NCBI GenBank assembly: GCA_039798265.1
Contig: JBDKGH010000069.1
Coordinates: forward strand, 1 to 17,487
Direction: 5' to 3'
From: JBDKGH01 sp039798265
GTDB taxonomy: Bacteria; Bacteroidota; Bacteroidia; Flavobacteriales_D; Sanyastnellaceae
Length of the DNA: 17,487 bases
Below are positions 7,160 through 15,941 of this stretch, piece after piece. Position numbers and translations under genes: made by a program. Position 1 is the stretch's first letter. Each line of letters opens with the position of its first letter. The notes beneath the pieces were generated by a model. That model saw only the letters and a program-made list of their open reading frames with translations, made no database searches and was not told the origin of the DNA.

Positions 7160-9160
7160 ATGACCTTCACTCTACTCAAAAAGAAACTCTTTACAACCAG
7201 TGTTATCCTCTTTGCCTCAAGTGCATTGATGGCACAAACGCCCTGCGAAAATGGATTTGCTGGCATTTACCCATGTGAAAACATGGACTTACTTGCTCAC
7301 ATGACTAATGCTGAAATTGGTGGTGGAGATAATACCAATGATATCTGGGGATGGGTTAGTCCTGTGACCAATAAAGAATATGCGATTGTCGGTTGTTCGA
7401 ATGGAACAGCTTTCGTTGACATCTCCAACCCCACTGCGCCGGTATATCTAGGTCTTTTACCTGCACATACCACTAACAGCCTTTGGCGCGACATGGAAAC
7501 CTTCAAAGACTACGTATTCGTAGGTTCAGAAGCTGGTGGACACGGACTTCAAGTGATGAATTTATTGCAATTGGATAATGTAGTCAATGCTCCTGTTACT
7601 TTTCAAGAGGATGCTCATTATGGACAATTTGGAAACTCGCACACCATCAATATAGATCCAGTAAGTGGTTTATTGGTCGTAATGGGTTCTAATACTTTTA
7701 GCGGTGGATTGCACATAATTGATATCAATGATCCCTTAAACCCCGTTCTCGCTGGCGGATTCGCTGAAGATGGATATACCCATGATGGATATGTAATGAC
7801 CTATAACGGTCCAGACGCCGACTATCAAGGGCATATCATTGTGGTGGCTTGTAATGCAGATGCCGTTACATTGGTTGACATCACCAATCCATTGGATTGC
7901 CAACTAATCGATACCTATACTTATCCTCAAACGGGTTACGTTCACCAAGGTTGGTTCTCTAAGGATCACCGCTACTTTATGTTGGACGATGAATTGGATG
8001 AAATGGATTTCGCCATTGGAACTCGAACACATATTTTCGATTTCAATGATTTGGATAATATGGTTTATATGGGCTTTCATCAATCGAATAATACCTCGAT
8101 TGACCATAACTTATATGTACTCGATCAATTTGTTTACGAGAGTAATTATCGCAGTGGTGTTCGTGTATTCGATGCCATTCGCGTGAGCGATGGAGAGTTG
8201 TATCCGATTGGACATTTTGATTTAGTGCCAGCGAATGATTTACCACAGTTCAGTGGCACGTGGAGTAACTACCCCTTTTTACCGAGTGGAGTAAATATTG
8301 CCACGAGCATGTACGATGGCTTCTTCATCACTCGTCCAACGATGGTAAACATTAGTCAAAAAGAATTTACCGTATGCGGATTAAATGAGGTGACCTTTAC
8401 CGTAGACATTAATGCGGACTTGCAATTTCCACTCACTTTTGCAATTGACGGACTTCCTGGATCAACCATAAATTCCATTACGGCTACTGGAACTGGAACA
8501 TATACAGTAACAGTCGGCAACTTGACTATTGTAACTGCAGGCGTCTATAATGCTCGTTTACAATTGAACACTACTTTTGGTGAGGCTTATGAATTTCCGC
8601 TCACATTTGATGTAAGCCCAAGTGCTCCATCTGTTCCCAGTGTTTTGTACCCCGATCCTAACGCGATTGATCAGGTTTTGGATGCTGCTGGTCCTGTTCT
8701 GATTGACTGGATTGAGTCGCCCAATGCTTATAGCTATACTGTTCAGATCGCATCTGATAATGCATTTAATACCATTATTGATGAATCAACCGTATCGACA
8801 GACGAGTACCAAATGACATTAGACTTGCCTTTGGGAACTTATTACATTCGGGTACGCTCCAACAATACTTGCGGTAATAGCGCTTGGTCTTCTACTGATC
8901 AAATTCAAGTAGTGGTAGTTGGCGTTTCTGAATTGAGTGCGGCACAATTTAAAGCCTATCCTAACCCGGGTAATGATTTGCTCACGATCGAATCAAGCCA
9001 AGAACTGAGTGGTAAGATTACTCTAACGGATGCATCAGGACGAATCATTCTTTCGCAACAGGCCTACGGTAAAAAATTACAGATTAATACAGCATCCATC
9101 GCCACCGGTGTTTACACCTTAAAATATGGTGAAGTGGTTATGTCATGGGTAAAAGAATAA
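7160..9160 (+). CDS. Choice-of-anchor B family secreted protein with T9SS sorting tail
   Basis: The preferred start (7160, MTFTLLKKK) gives 666 residues with a normal signal peptide: basic KKK, a hydrophobic stretch, then SSALMAQ as the cleavage site near residue 26. The frame extends back to an ATG at 7139 that overlaps the previous gene; that longer form is possible. Next comes a region of about 350 residues with repeated beta-rich units (AFVDISNPTAPVYLG, HIIDINDPLNPVLAG, TLVDITNPLDCQ), the LVIVD-like repeats of the choice-of-anchor B family. A beta-sandwich region, then a fibronectin type III-like domain (around 516-586, WIESPNAYSYTVQIASDNAF) follow. The last 70 residues (AYPNPGNDLL to SWVKE) are a type A T9SS sorting domain, cleaved during export to the cell surface or medium. 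No catalytic motif is visible. A strong terminator follows. Confidence 0.9.
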   Translation: MTFTLLKKKLFTTSVILFASSALMAQTPCENGFAGIYPCENMDLLAHMTNAEIGGGDNTNDIWGWVSPVTNKEYAIVGCSNGTAFVDISNPTAPVYLGLLPAHTTNSLWRDMETFKDYVFVGSEAGGHGLQVMNLLQLDNVVNAPVTFQEDAHYGQFGNSHTINIDPVSGLLVVMGSNTFSGGLHIIDINDPLNPVLAGGFAEDGYTHDGYVMTYNGPDADYQGHIIVVACNADAVTLVDITNPLDCQLIDTYTYPQTGYVHQGWFSKDHRYFMLDDELDEMDFAIGTRTHIFDFNDLDNMVYMGFHQSNNTSIDHNLYVLDQFVYESNYRSGVRVFDAIRVSDGELYPIGHFDLVPANDLPQFSGTWSNYPFLPSGVNIATSMYDGFFITRPTMVNISQKEFTVCGLNEVTFTVDINADLQFPLTFAIDGLPGSTINSITATGTGTYTVTVGNLTIVTAGVYNARLQLNTTFGEAYEFPLTFDVSPSAPSVPSVLYPDPNAIDQVLDAAGPVLIDWIESPNAYSYTVQIASDNAFNTIIDESTVSTDEYQMTLDLPLGTYYIRVRSNNTCGNSAWSSTDQIQVVVVGVSELSAAQFKAYPNPGNDLLTIESSQELSGKITLTDASGRIILSQQAYGKKLQINTASIATGVYTLKYGEVVMSWVKE

Positions 9161-9181
9161 CGAGTTAACTATGACTCCACT

Positions 9182-9232
9182 AAAGTGGACATTATCTAGG
9201 AGATTGGATCCAGGATAATGTCCACTTTTTTT
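9182..9232 (+). terminator. Terminator with perfect 15-bp stem between convergent genes
   Basis: AAAGTGGACATTATC (9182-9196) pairs perfectly with GATAATGTCCACTTT (9214-9228), with a 17-base loop and a T-run at 9226-9232. It serves the anchor-B gene ending at 9160. The convergent methyltransferase gene stops at 9234, so the same hairpin may stop that transcript too, although on that strand only TTTA follows the stem. Confidence 0.93.
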
Positions 9233-9233
9233 A

Positions 9234-9965
9234 TCAGGCTCCTTTTGCCCAAAAGCTCATCATGATGCCAGCAGCAATAGAAGCGTTGAGTGATTCAGCC
9301 TTGCCACTTCCGGGAATGTGAATCATTCTATCGATTAATTTTTCCATTTCAGGACGTATGCCATGGCTTTCGCTACCAATGACCAATGCCATCTTTTCGG
9401 GGAATTGGCAATGAAATAGATTCTCACCTTCGAGGTCGGCTCCCCATAAAAGAAATTGATTATTCTTCAATTGTGCCGATAATCCTTCAGCGGAGCCGCG
9501 AATTGTTTTTATTCTGAAAATACTGCCCATGCTACTCTGCACCACCTTTGGGTTATAGAGGTCCACACAATCATCCGTAAGCAAGATAGCTTCTATTCCA
9601 AACCACTCAGCGGTTCGGATGATTGTTCCCATATTACCTGGATCAGCAATACCATCAAGAAGAATCACCTTTTTTATAGTTGATGCAATTGGAAATTCTT
9701 TGGGTTGTTCGAGCACAGCTAAGTATCCAGGGGGTTCTGACAAGGCCGAAATTTGCTGCATTTCTCTTTCTTTAAGCAGAAATGCGCCCTTGTGAGCTTG
9801 GACAAAAGATTCGTCAGTAGAAAATAAGGCTTTTACAATCAACGGCGATTGCACGGCTTCTTCCACCATCTTCTTACCTTCGGCAAAAAAAAGGGATGAT
9901 TCTTGTCGAACCTTTTTTTGGTGCAAGGACTTCACCCATTTTAAATCGGCTTTGAACGGCTGCAT
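9234..9965 (-). CDS. SpoU/TrmH-family RNA 2'-O-methyltransferase
   Basis: These SPOUT enzymes transfer a methyl group from S-adenosylmethionine to a ribose 2'-OH of tRNA or rRNA, working as dimers in the cytoplasm. The proposed start is MQPFKADLKW (9965), giving 243 residues. The frame extends to 10028, but those 21 residues are unlike the family and would cross the likely promoter. Residues 5-75 form the SpoU substrate-binding N-domain (KWVKSLHQKKVRQESSLFFAEG). The three SpoU motifs follow: NMGTIIRT (111-118, with the motif 1 Asn and catalytic Arg), VIGSESHGI (195-203) and IPGSGKAESLNASIAAGI (217-234), which form the knotted SAM site. The target base cannot be told from sequence; RlmB-like 23S or a tRNA position are options. 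It is divergent from tamL, an arrangement I recall from other Bacteroidota. Confidence 0.93.
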   Translation of the reverse strand: MQPFKADLKWVKSLHQKKVRQESSLFFAEGKKMVEEAVQSPLIVKALFSTDESFVQAHKGAFLLKEREMQQISALSEPPGYLAVLEQPKEFPIASTIKKVILLDGIADPGNMGTIIRTAEWFGIEAILLTDDCVDLYNPKVVQSSMGSIFRIKTIRGSAEGLSAQLKNNQFLLWGADLEGENLFHCQFPEKMALVIGSESHGIRPEMEKLIDRMIHIPGSGKAESLNASIAAGIMMSFWAKGA

Positions 9966-9997
9966 TTTTGTTGTGTGATTGTAAATTGCTAAACAGA

Positions 9998-10016
9998 TAT
10001 TTGCGGCTGCAAGATA
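9998..10016. promoter_or_regulatory. Candidate face-to-face promoters between methyltransferase gene and tamL
   Basis: Only 53 bases separate the two proposed start codons. Near the middle, TATTTGC reads rightward (from 9998) and TATCTTGC reads leftward (10016-10009); both are shortened forms of TAnnTTTGC and make the 19 bases nearly palindromic. They would give leaders of about 10 bases for tamL and 40 for the methyltransferase. Neither shows a convincing -33 element. Confidence 0.35.
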
Positions 10017-10018
10017 AG

Positions 10019-12550
10019 ATGCTCTCACCTACGCGAAAATACTTCCAATATACACTACTACTCTTAGTTGTGTGCATTTTAGCGTCATGCAGCATTCAGC
10101 GCCGCATTCCTGAGGGTAAAGTTTATTTTAAAAATCATCAAATAGTACTTCACGACAGTCCGACGGAACTTCCCGTTTCGAATGATGAACTACTGGCTTT
10201 AAGTAAACTTAAGCCCAATCGACGTATTCTTTGGGTGCGATTAAATATGCGCATTAATACGTGGTTTGTGCCTCAAAAGGCCTTGGACAAAAGCTCCTCC
10301 AAAGCAAAAGCTCACTGCATGAAGCGCAATGAGCGACGAAAGACGCTGAATAAGCCAGCAAAAGAGTGCAGAAGTTTATGGATGTGGTTGGCCTATACAG
10401 TAGGAGAATCCCCTGCCCTGCTCGATAGCAGCAAAGTTGAAAAGACAGCCGATCAAATGACCATTCTCCTTCAAAAAAACGGCTACTTTCAAAACAAGGT
10501 AGAACCCGAGTATCAATATGAAAACGTTGGTATTTTGCCTTGGAAAAAAAGACAGAAGTGCGTGGTGAAGTACCACATTACCCCAAACGACGCTTATCAT
10601 CTTCGCAACATCAATTATGTTATTGACGATAAGTCCATGGCTAAAAAACAAGATGATTTGCTAAAATCGAGCTTGATAGACACCTCCATGGTCTTTAGCG
10701 TAAACCTTTTAGAACAAGAACGCACTCGCATAGCCGATTACTTCAATAATTCAGGTTATTATGAATTTACCAAAGACTATATTGTCTATGACGCCGATAG
10801 TACGGTGGGCAACAAGCAAGTAGATGTAACCCTTCGTTTAAAAATGCCTTCTGTGCCCTCTACTAAGAATCCGGATGAAATGGAAATGGTGCCGCACAAA
10901 AAGTACTTTTTAAATAAAATCTACGTCAATACCGATTACAAACCAAGCAGTGGAAGCAACGATGTACCTCAGGATACGCTCCTATACAACGGCCTGTATA
11001 TATTGAGTAAAGGGAAGCCAGCACTTCGCCCTTCTCTTTTGCACTACACTACTACGCTATCGCCAGGGGAAGTCTATCGCAAAGACAAAGTTGAACGCAC
11101 CTACAAACGTTTTGTAACCTTGGGTACCTCACGATCAGTGAATGTTCAGCTAGTGCCCAGAAGTCAAGTGGATAGCAGCGGTTATTATTTATTAGATGCC
11201 TACGTGCTGCTAACACCGGCCAAAAAACAAACCTTGAGTCTTGATCCGAGATTGACCAACCGCTCAGGTAACATGGGTATTTATAGTAACCTTGTTTATC
11301 GGCACAAAAACCTCAATAGAGGAGCTGAAAGTTTAGAGTTCCGAATTGTTACGGGTTTTGAAGCTTCTCAAGTATTGGGTCAGTCGGCCAATACCAACAC
11401 CACATCTGGTATTCAAGGCAACTTCAATCTGAACACCTTTGAAATAGGTCCTGAGGTTACCTTAAGTGTACCTCGACTTTTTCCCTTTGGTTATCGTAAT
11501 TCAAAGCGATCAAAAGACCCTCATACCAATTTCAAGGGAATATTGAATTACCAAAAACGCCCCGACTATGAGCGGACACTTTCTCAATTTGGTTATGGAT
11601 GGAGCCTCGTTGGCAATCCTGATAAAATTACACGCTACACCATCGACTGGGTTGAATTCAGTATTATCAAAATCAAAAAATCCGAAGGATTCCAAGACTT
11701 ATTGGACCGTTTGAGTGATGAATTTTTAGCGAATAGTTACCGCGACCACTTGATTTTAGCCTCTCGTGTTGGATTTTACTTGAATACACAAAAGAGCAAT
11801 TTTCAACGTCAGACCTTTTACTACAAAACCAGTTTGGAAGGAGCGGGTAACGCTTTACGCCTTGCTTATAATTTATCAAACCAACCGAAAGACGAATTGG
11901 GAAGCTATGAAATCAACGGAATTCGATTTGCCCAATATGTAAAAACAGAGCACGACTTCCGCTATTATTTCAATGCTAATGAACGAAATGTATTTGTACT
12001 TCGAACCTTTGGTGGCTTAGGTATTCCTTTGAAAAACTTTAATGTATTGCCCTTTGAAAAAAGTTTTTTTGTAGGGGGTGCAAATGGCATTAGAGCTTGG
12101 CAGGCGCGCACCTTAGGTCCAGGTTCTTATCGCGACTCTACTCAAGTGCGTACCTTCAATAACATTGGAAGTGTGAAACTGGAGGCCAATTTTGAATACC
12201 GTTTCAAGCTGACTCAAATGTTTCAAGCGGCACTTTTTGTAGATGCCGGAAACGTATGGCTTCTCAAGCAAGATGGTGCATTACCTGGGGCTGATTTTGA
12301 TAGCAAACGGTTTTTAAGTGAGATCGCAATAGGAGCAGGTGCAGGCATGCGTTTAGACTTCGATTATTTCTTGGTTCGACTTGACCTCGGCCTTCCACTG
12401 AAAGACCCACTAAAAGTGCCCGGAGAAAGATGGGCATGGCAGCCAAAAACGGAGTATAACGAATTTTTAAATTCTCGAAGCAGCACCGATGAAGTGCAAA
12501 GCTATCGACTAAGAGGAATACTCAACCTGGGTATCGGATTCCCTTTCTAG
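10019..12550 (+). CDS. tamL: TamL, BamA/TamA-family outer-membrane lipoprotein
   Basis: TamL is the Bacteroidota counterpart of TamA: an Omp85 barrel with POTRA domains that works with TamB in outer-membrane assembly and envelope transport, and here is lipid-anchored. The start at 10019 (MLSPTRKYF, 843 residues) puts a hydrophobic stretch before the lipobox LASC, with Cys24 as the lipidated residue. The frame opens at 9968, but that leader would spoil the signal peptide. POTRA-like regions occupy roughly 120-400. The C-terminal half is a 16-strand-type barrel with the loop-6 motif IRAW (691-694, in GGANGIRAWQARTLGPGSY). The chain ends in LGIGFPF with a terminal Phe, as outer-membrane barrels do. 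No tamB gene is in the window. Plain BamA is unlikely because of the lipobox. The stop is 2 bases from the convergent protease gene. Confidence 0.9.
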   Translation: MLSPTRKYFQYTLLLLVVCILASCSIQRRIPEGKVYFKNHQIVLHDSPTELPVSNDELLALSKLKPNRRILWVRLNMRINTWFVPQKALDKSSSKAKAHCMKRNERRKTLNKPAKECRSLWMWLAYTVGESPALLDSSKVEKTADQMTILLQKNGYFQNKVEPEYQYENVGILPWKKRQKCVVKYHITPNDAYHLRNINYVIDDKSMAKKQDDLLKSSLIDTSMVFSVNLLEQERTRIADYFNNSGYYEFTKDYIVYDADSTVGNKQVDVTLRLKMPSVPSTKNPDEMEMVPHKKYFLNKIYVNTDYKPSSGSNDVPQDTLLYNGLYILSKGKPALRPSLLHYTTTLSPGEVYRKDKVERTYKRFVTLGTSRSVNVQLVPRSQVDSSGYYLLDAYVLLTPAKKQTLSLDPRLTNRSGNMGIYSNLVYRHKNLNRGAESLEFRIVTGFEASQVLGQSANTNTTSGIQGNFNLNTFEIGPEVTLSVPRLFPFGYRNSKRSKDPHTNFKGILNYQKRPDYERTLSQFGYGWSLVGNPDKITRYTIDWVEFSIIKIKKSEGFQDLLDRLSDEFLANSYRDHLILASRVGFYLNTQKSNFQRQTFYYKTSLEGAGNALRLAYNLSNQPKDELGSYEINGIRFAQYVKTEHDFRYYFNANERNVFVLRTFGGLGIPLKNFNVLPFEKSFFVGGANGIRAWQARTLGPGSYRDSTQVRTFNNIGSVKLEANFEYRFKLTQMFQAALFVDAGNVWLLKQDGALPGADFDSKRFLSEIAIGAGAGMRLDFDYFLVRLDLGLPLKDPLKVPGERWAWQPKTEYNEFLNSRSSTDEVQSYRLRGILNLGIGFPF

Positions 12551-12552
12551 AA

Positions 12553-15500
12553 TTATTGCTTCACCCATTTTTGGGTAGATCCATCCTGCATTTTAATTAC
12601 ATAAATACCCGCAGCCCAATTTTGAGTGTTCCATTGCAAACGGTTAAAACCTTGCGAAAGGGTAATATTTTTTACCGAAATACAATTTCCAATGGCGTCA
12701 AACACTTGAATAGTCTCCTTTCGATTGCTATTGGAGTCCATAAAAACGTTTAACTCGTCTTTGCCTGGATTAGGGTAAATTTCCCATGATTCATCCAGCA
12801 CTTTTTCCTCTGAAACATTAACGGTAGTGCCTGCAGGGAAAACAATATCGTCTATCCAACAAGCATCTGCCCCTTGACTTTGGATTTGATCTTTCACGTA
12901 AATCCATCGGAAAATATAAGCGCCAGGACTGACAGCGTATTCATAATTAGCCCATTGATTTTCTCCTGACCAAGTGCTTTGAGTGGCTCCATTTACTCTG
13001 AATCGAAGAAGATCCCAACCCGATTCGGTGCTCGTTTTGTAATGAAATCCAAAAGTGCCCGCTTCGGAAAAATTCATATCCAATCGAAGTATAGATTGCT
13101 GATTGTCTGTAATGTCTCCACTTTGCATGCAGTAGCTTCCATTTAATGGTTCGAAAGAGCTAATAAACCAGTCCTCCGCTCCTTCTCCACCTTGCCAGTT
13201 AAACCCACTGGTTGTGCCACTTTCCCAATCTTCTACTACTTGATTAACATGGGCATCTAAATCACATGAAGCACTATAAAGGCCAGCTGTGGATTGCACC
13301 GTAAATGAAACGGGTTCAGAAATAGGTGTGTCAGAAGCAATAGACAACTCAAAGCTAACTGAGCCGGTTTCGCCAGCATAAATTGAAGGACCGTTCAATC
13401 CTAAACCATTAGTGCTTACGAAAGGTGAACTAATATTGAGAACATAGTCCACATTTGACGTAGCCGCGTGGCCATCATTGGCTATGTGGATGATCAACTG
13501 TGCTGTTTCGCCCGGATCCAATCGTCCATTTGAATTACCCAGTGAATCGTCGATTTCTATTTCGGCGCAGGATAGTACAGGTGAATTTAATAGCACTGTA
13601 GTATAGGAAGTCCATGCGTTGCCTAACGCGTCGGTAAGGGTTATGGTAAAAAACACTTCGTGCTGATCTTCAATCCATTCATTTACGGTGAAAGCAAATG
13701 CGTCGTTGAGCAAAAGCGTGGAATTGGCATCCACATCTCCTACATTAAACGTGTTCGAAGTGATAACAACGTTTGGATCATTCGTGGTTAAAGTAGCCAC
13801 TACGCTTTGAGCTAATTCAATTCCTATATTTTCAATTTCCACGTCCAATCTTACGCTTTCGGTGTAGTCCGCTAGTCCATTGGCATTGCCCAATTCATCA
13901 TCAATGACATGACTATTTTCAATTACAAATGGTCCATTAGCTGGCACCATTTCAATGTAGCCTTGATAAGGGACAGTATTAAAATTAGTCAGGGTAACCA
14001 GTATAGACCCTGGCTGTGTGATGGCAACAGTGCTGACTACACATTGACCGTTTTGAATCAATCCTGTACCTAATATTTCTCCATCCAGCGTAAGGCATAC
14101 CAAGGCATTTTCATTACTCGAATAAATAGTGAAAGAGGAAGTGCCCAAAAAAGCGGTGCTGACGTGGGTAGCTGTTATATTGCTCGGGAAAGCTGTTCTT
14201 AATTGAACGGTTGGGTCACCCATCAAAATCCATGTGTCCGTCATTTCATCGCCAGCAGTGCCATACGCATCGTTCATAGAGGCGCAACCGTGAACGTGAA
14301 TACTTCCAAGCGTATGGCGTGTGCCCGAAGGTCCCAAATCTGAAATGAGCTTATTCATTTCATCTTGCCCTTCCATAGGAGGAGCCCAACTTTGAAAGAC
14401 TGTGCTGAAAGCCCCTCCAATTCCACCTGTTAAAGTAGATGAACTGGGAGATTTAAGCCAAGCTTCACCAAAGGTGTCTCCACTCCCACTATCGTCATCA
14501 AAATCGCCGACACAACAACCTACAATAATCCAATAAGGATACTTTCCGGTATTGGTCAATGCATTAATATTTGTGTTTGTATAACTTCCAGTAACAATAA
14601 TGCTGTGATCGCCATGTCCAGTATAATTGATCAATGAGCAGCCATCATTAATTACAGATGAAATAGACGCTGCGCTTGGATTACTTGATCCATCTGCAGT
14701 AACTCCTCCGGTGGGAGAAGCACCCGTATGGTTGCCATCGTATCGCTCATAAACACTCGAATAGGTAAATGAAAGGAGATCATTTTTGATGTTATTCTGA
14801 TGCTGCCAATCTGCTTCGTTATCATCGCCGATACCACCTCCTTCGTTACTACCAATACCCATGGCCACAGAGAACCAATCGCTATTCATGTTGGGCGTTT
14901 TCTCGTATTCGAGGATTTTAGAAATCACGGGAACCAATTCGTTGGCATTGTGCACTAATAATCTGCCCACGAACAATTCGGCGTATGAATCATTCCCTGA
15001 AATATAACCATAACACGGATCGCAATAACCCGAACCACCGCTATTATTGACTAGTTCTGTGGGCACTTGATCTTCATCGCCTACTAAAACCAAATACGTA
15101 AGTCCGTGGTTGGTGTAATAATCGGCTACGAAACTACCTATAGCTGCGACACTATTAATGCTGCTGACGTCCTGAAGGATAACCTCAATTCCCTTTTCTT
15201 TTTTCCAAGTAATCCATGGTTGTAAAGCCTCTAAATACTCAGGATCATAAATCACTAGCATGCTGCCTATTTCATCAATCACTTCATAACGATCGGCGGC
15301 ATTTGAATAATTGATAAAACGATCGGCATATACTTCTTTCATCAAGGCGTTCGTCTTTGCAGGCACAGTAGCCGGAAGCGGGTTCGAACCAAGATTTTCA
15401 GTGGTTCTTATTTCTACCTCAATAGAAGAATAAACTCGGAGAATATGGGTAATTGGATTGTATTGAACAGGGAAAAAATGAACCGTTTGACCTCTAAACT

Positions 15501-15933
15501 GGCCATTGATAAAGGCGTCTCCGAGACGAGCTTGACTACTGGGATAAAATGAGTTAGTCAAAAACACCTCACCCATTTCGAATGGTACCGTAGATGGGTC
15601 AATCAATCGACTCAAATTTCCTTTCGAAGGGGCCATTTGCATATTGGGATAATCCACAAATTCTGCGTGAGTTACTTGGAGTTCCATAGCACGCGTATCA
15701 TCGACAATCACATCGGCGTTCAGTTTTGGTAAATCGGGTGCTCCCTTTTTTAAAATTGGGGTTGCATTTTCAAACCATACCTTATTGAATTCCGCCTCGG
15801 TGGAGAATGATGGATTGCCTGGCGAGCATTTTAGACGAATGATACCATTGGCCTCATTGAGAAGCTGAATTTGCTGAGCATTCACAATGGTTAATGCCAA
15901 GAATAAAATAAAAAAAGAAAGTATTTTTTTCAT
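12553..15933 (-). CDS. Gingipain-like C25 cysteine protease with T9SS sorting tail
   Basis: This 1126-residue secreted protease starts with a clear signal peptide (MKKILSFFILFLALTIVNAQ, cleaved near residue 20). A C25 propeptide-like region follows (about 20-200), then the catalytic domain (about 222-580). The expected dyad is visible: His440 in NYTGHGDH and Cys474 in VGCCVGDFD. Their spacing of 34 resembles the 33 of gingipain RgpB (His211/Cys244), and Cys474, not Cys473, aligns best with the nucleophile. Several beta-sandwich domains come next (about 590-900), then a jelly-roll/MAM-like adhesin domain (about 905-1035, from WESGTTSG to WIDDIVFP), and a type A sorting tail in the last 77 residues (YPNPGKDELN to KWVKQ). 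It is probably a cell-surface or released protease; specificity is unknown. It begins 8 bases after a small secreted protein gene, so the two are likely cotranscribed. Confidence 0.93.
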   Translation of the reverse strand: MKKILSFFILFLALTIVNAQQIQLLNEANGIIRLKCSPGNPSFSTEAEFNKVWFENATPILKKGAPDLPKLNADVIVDDTRAMELQVTHAEFVDYPNMQMAPSKGNLSRLIDPSTVPFEMGEVFLTNSFYPSSQARLGDAFINGQFRGQTVHFFPVQYNPITHILRVYSSIEVEIRTTENLGSNPLPATVPAKTNALMKEVYADRFINYSNAADRYEVIDEIGSMLVIYDPEYLEALQPWITWKKEKGIEVILQDVSSINSVAAIGSFVADYYTNHGLTYLVLVGDEDQVPTELVNNSGGSGYCDPCYGYISGNDSYAELFVGRLLVHNANELVPVISKILEYEKTPNMNSDWFSVAMGIGSNEGGGIGDDNEADWQHQNNIKNDLLSFTYSSVYERYDGNHTGASPTGGVTADGSSNPSAASISSVINDGCSLINYTGHGDHSIIVTGSYTNTNINALTNTGKYPYWIIVGCCVGDFDDDSGSGDTFGEAWLKSPSSSTLTGGIGGAFSTVFQSWAPPMEGQDEMNKLISDLGPSGTRHTLGSIHVHGCASMNDAYGTAGDEMTDTWILMGDPTVQLRTAFPSNITATHVSTAFLGTSSFTIYSSNENALVCLTLDGEILGTGLIQNGQCVVSTVAITQPGSILVTLTNFNTVPYQGYIEMVPANGPFVIENSHVIDDELGNANGLADYTESVRLDVEIENIGIELAQSVVATLTTNDPNVVITSNTFNVGDVDANSTLLLNDAFAFTVNEWIEDQHEVFFTITLTDALGNAWTSYTTVLLNSPVLSCAEIEIDDSLGNSNGRLDPGETAQLIIHIANDGHAATSNVDYVLNISSPFVSTNGLGLNGPSIYAGETGSVSFELSIASDTPISEPVSFTVQSTAGLYSASCDLDAHVNQVVEDWESGTTSGFNWQGGEGAEDWFISSFEPLNGSYCMQSGDITDNQQSILRLDMNFSEAGTFGFHYKTSTESGWDLLRFRVNGATQSTWSGENQWANYEYAVSPGAYIFRWIYVKDQIQSQGADACWIDDIVFPAGTTVNVSEEKVLDESWEIYPNPGKDELNVFMDSNSNRKETIQVFDAIGNCISVKNITLSQGFNRLQWNTQNWAAGIYVIKMQDGSTQKWVKQ

Positions 15934-15941
15934 CCACTTAA

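Noticed and set aside
9966..10018. Longer starts for the methyltransferase (10028) and tamL (9968)
   Set aside because: They would overlap each other across the promoter region and spoil, respectively, the SpoU N-domain start and the lipoprotein signal peptide.
14652..14855. 67-codon second frame inside the C25 protease
   Set aside because: Same-strand out-of-frame shadow within the catalytic domain; the main frame is intact, so no frameshift is indicated.
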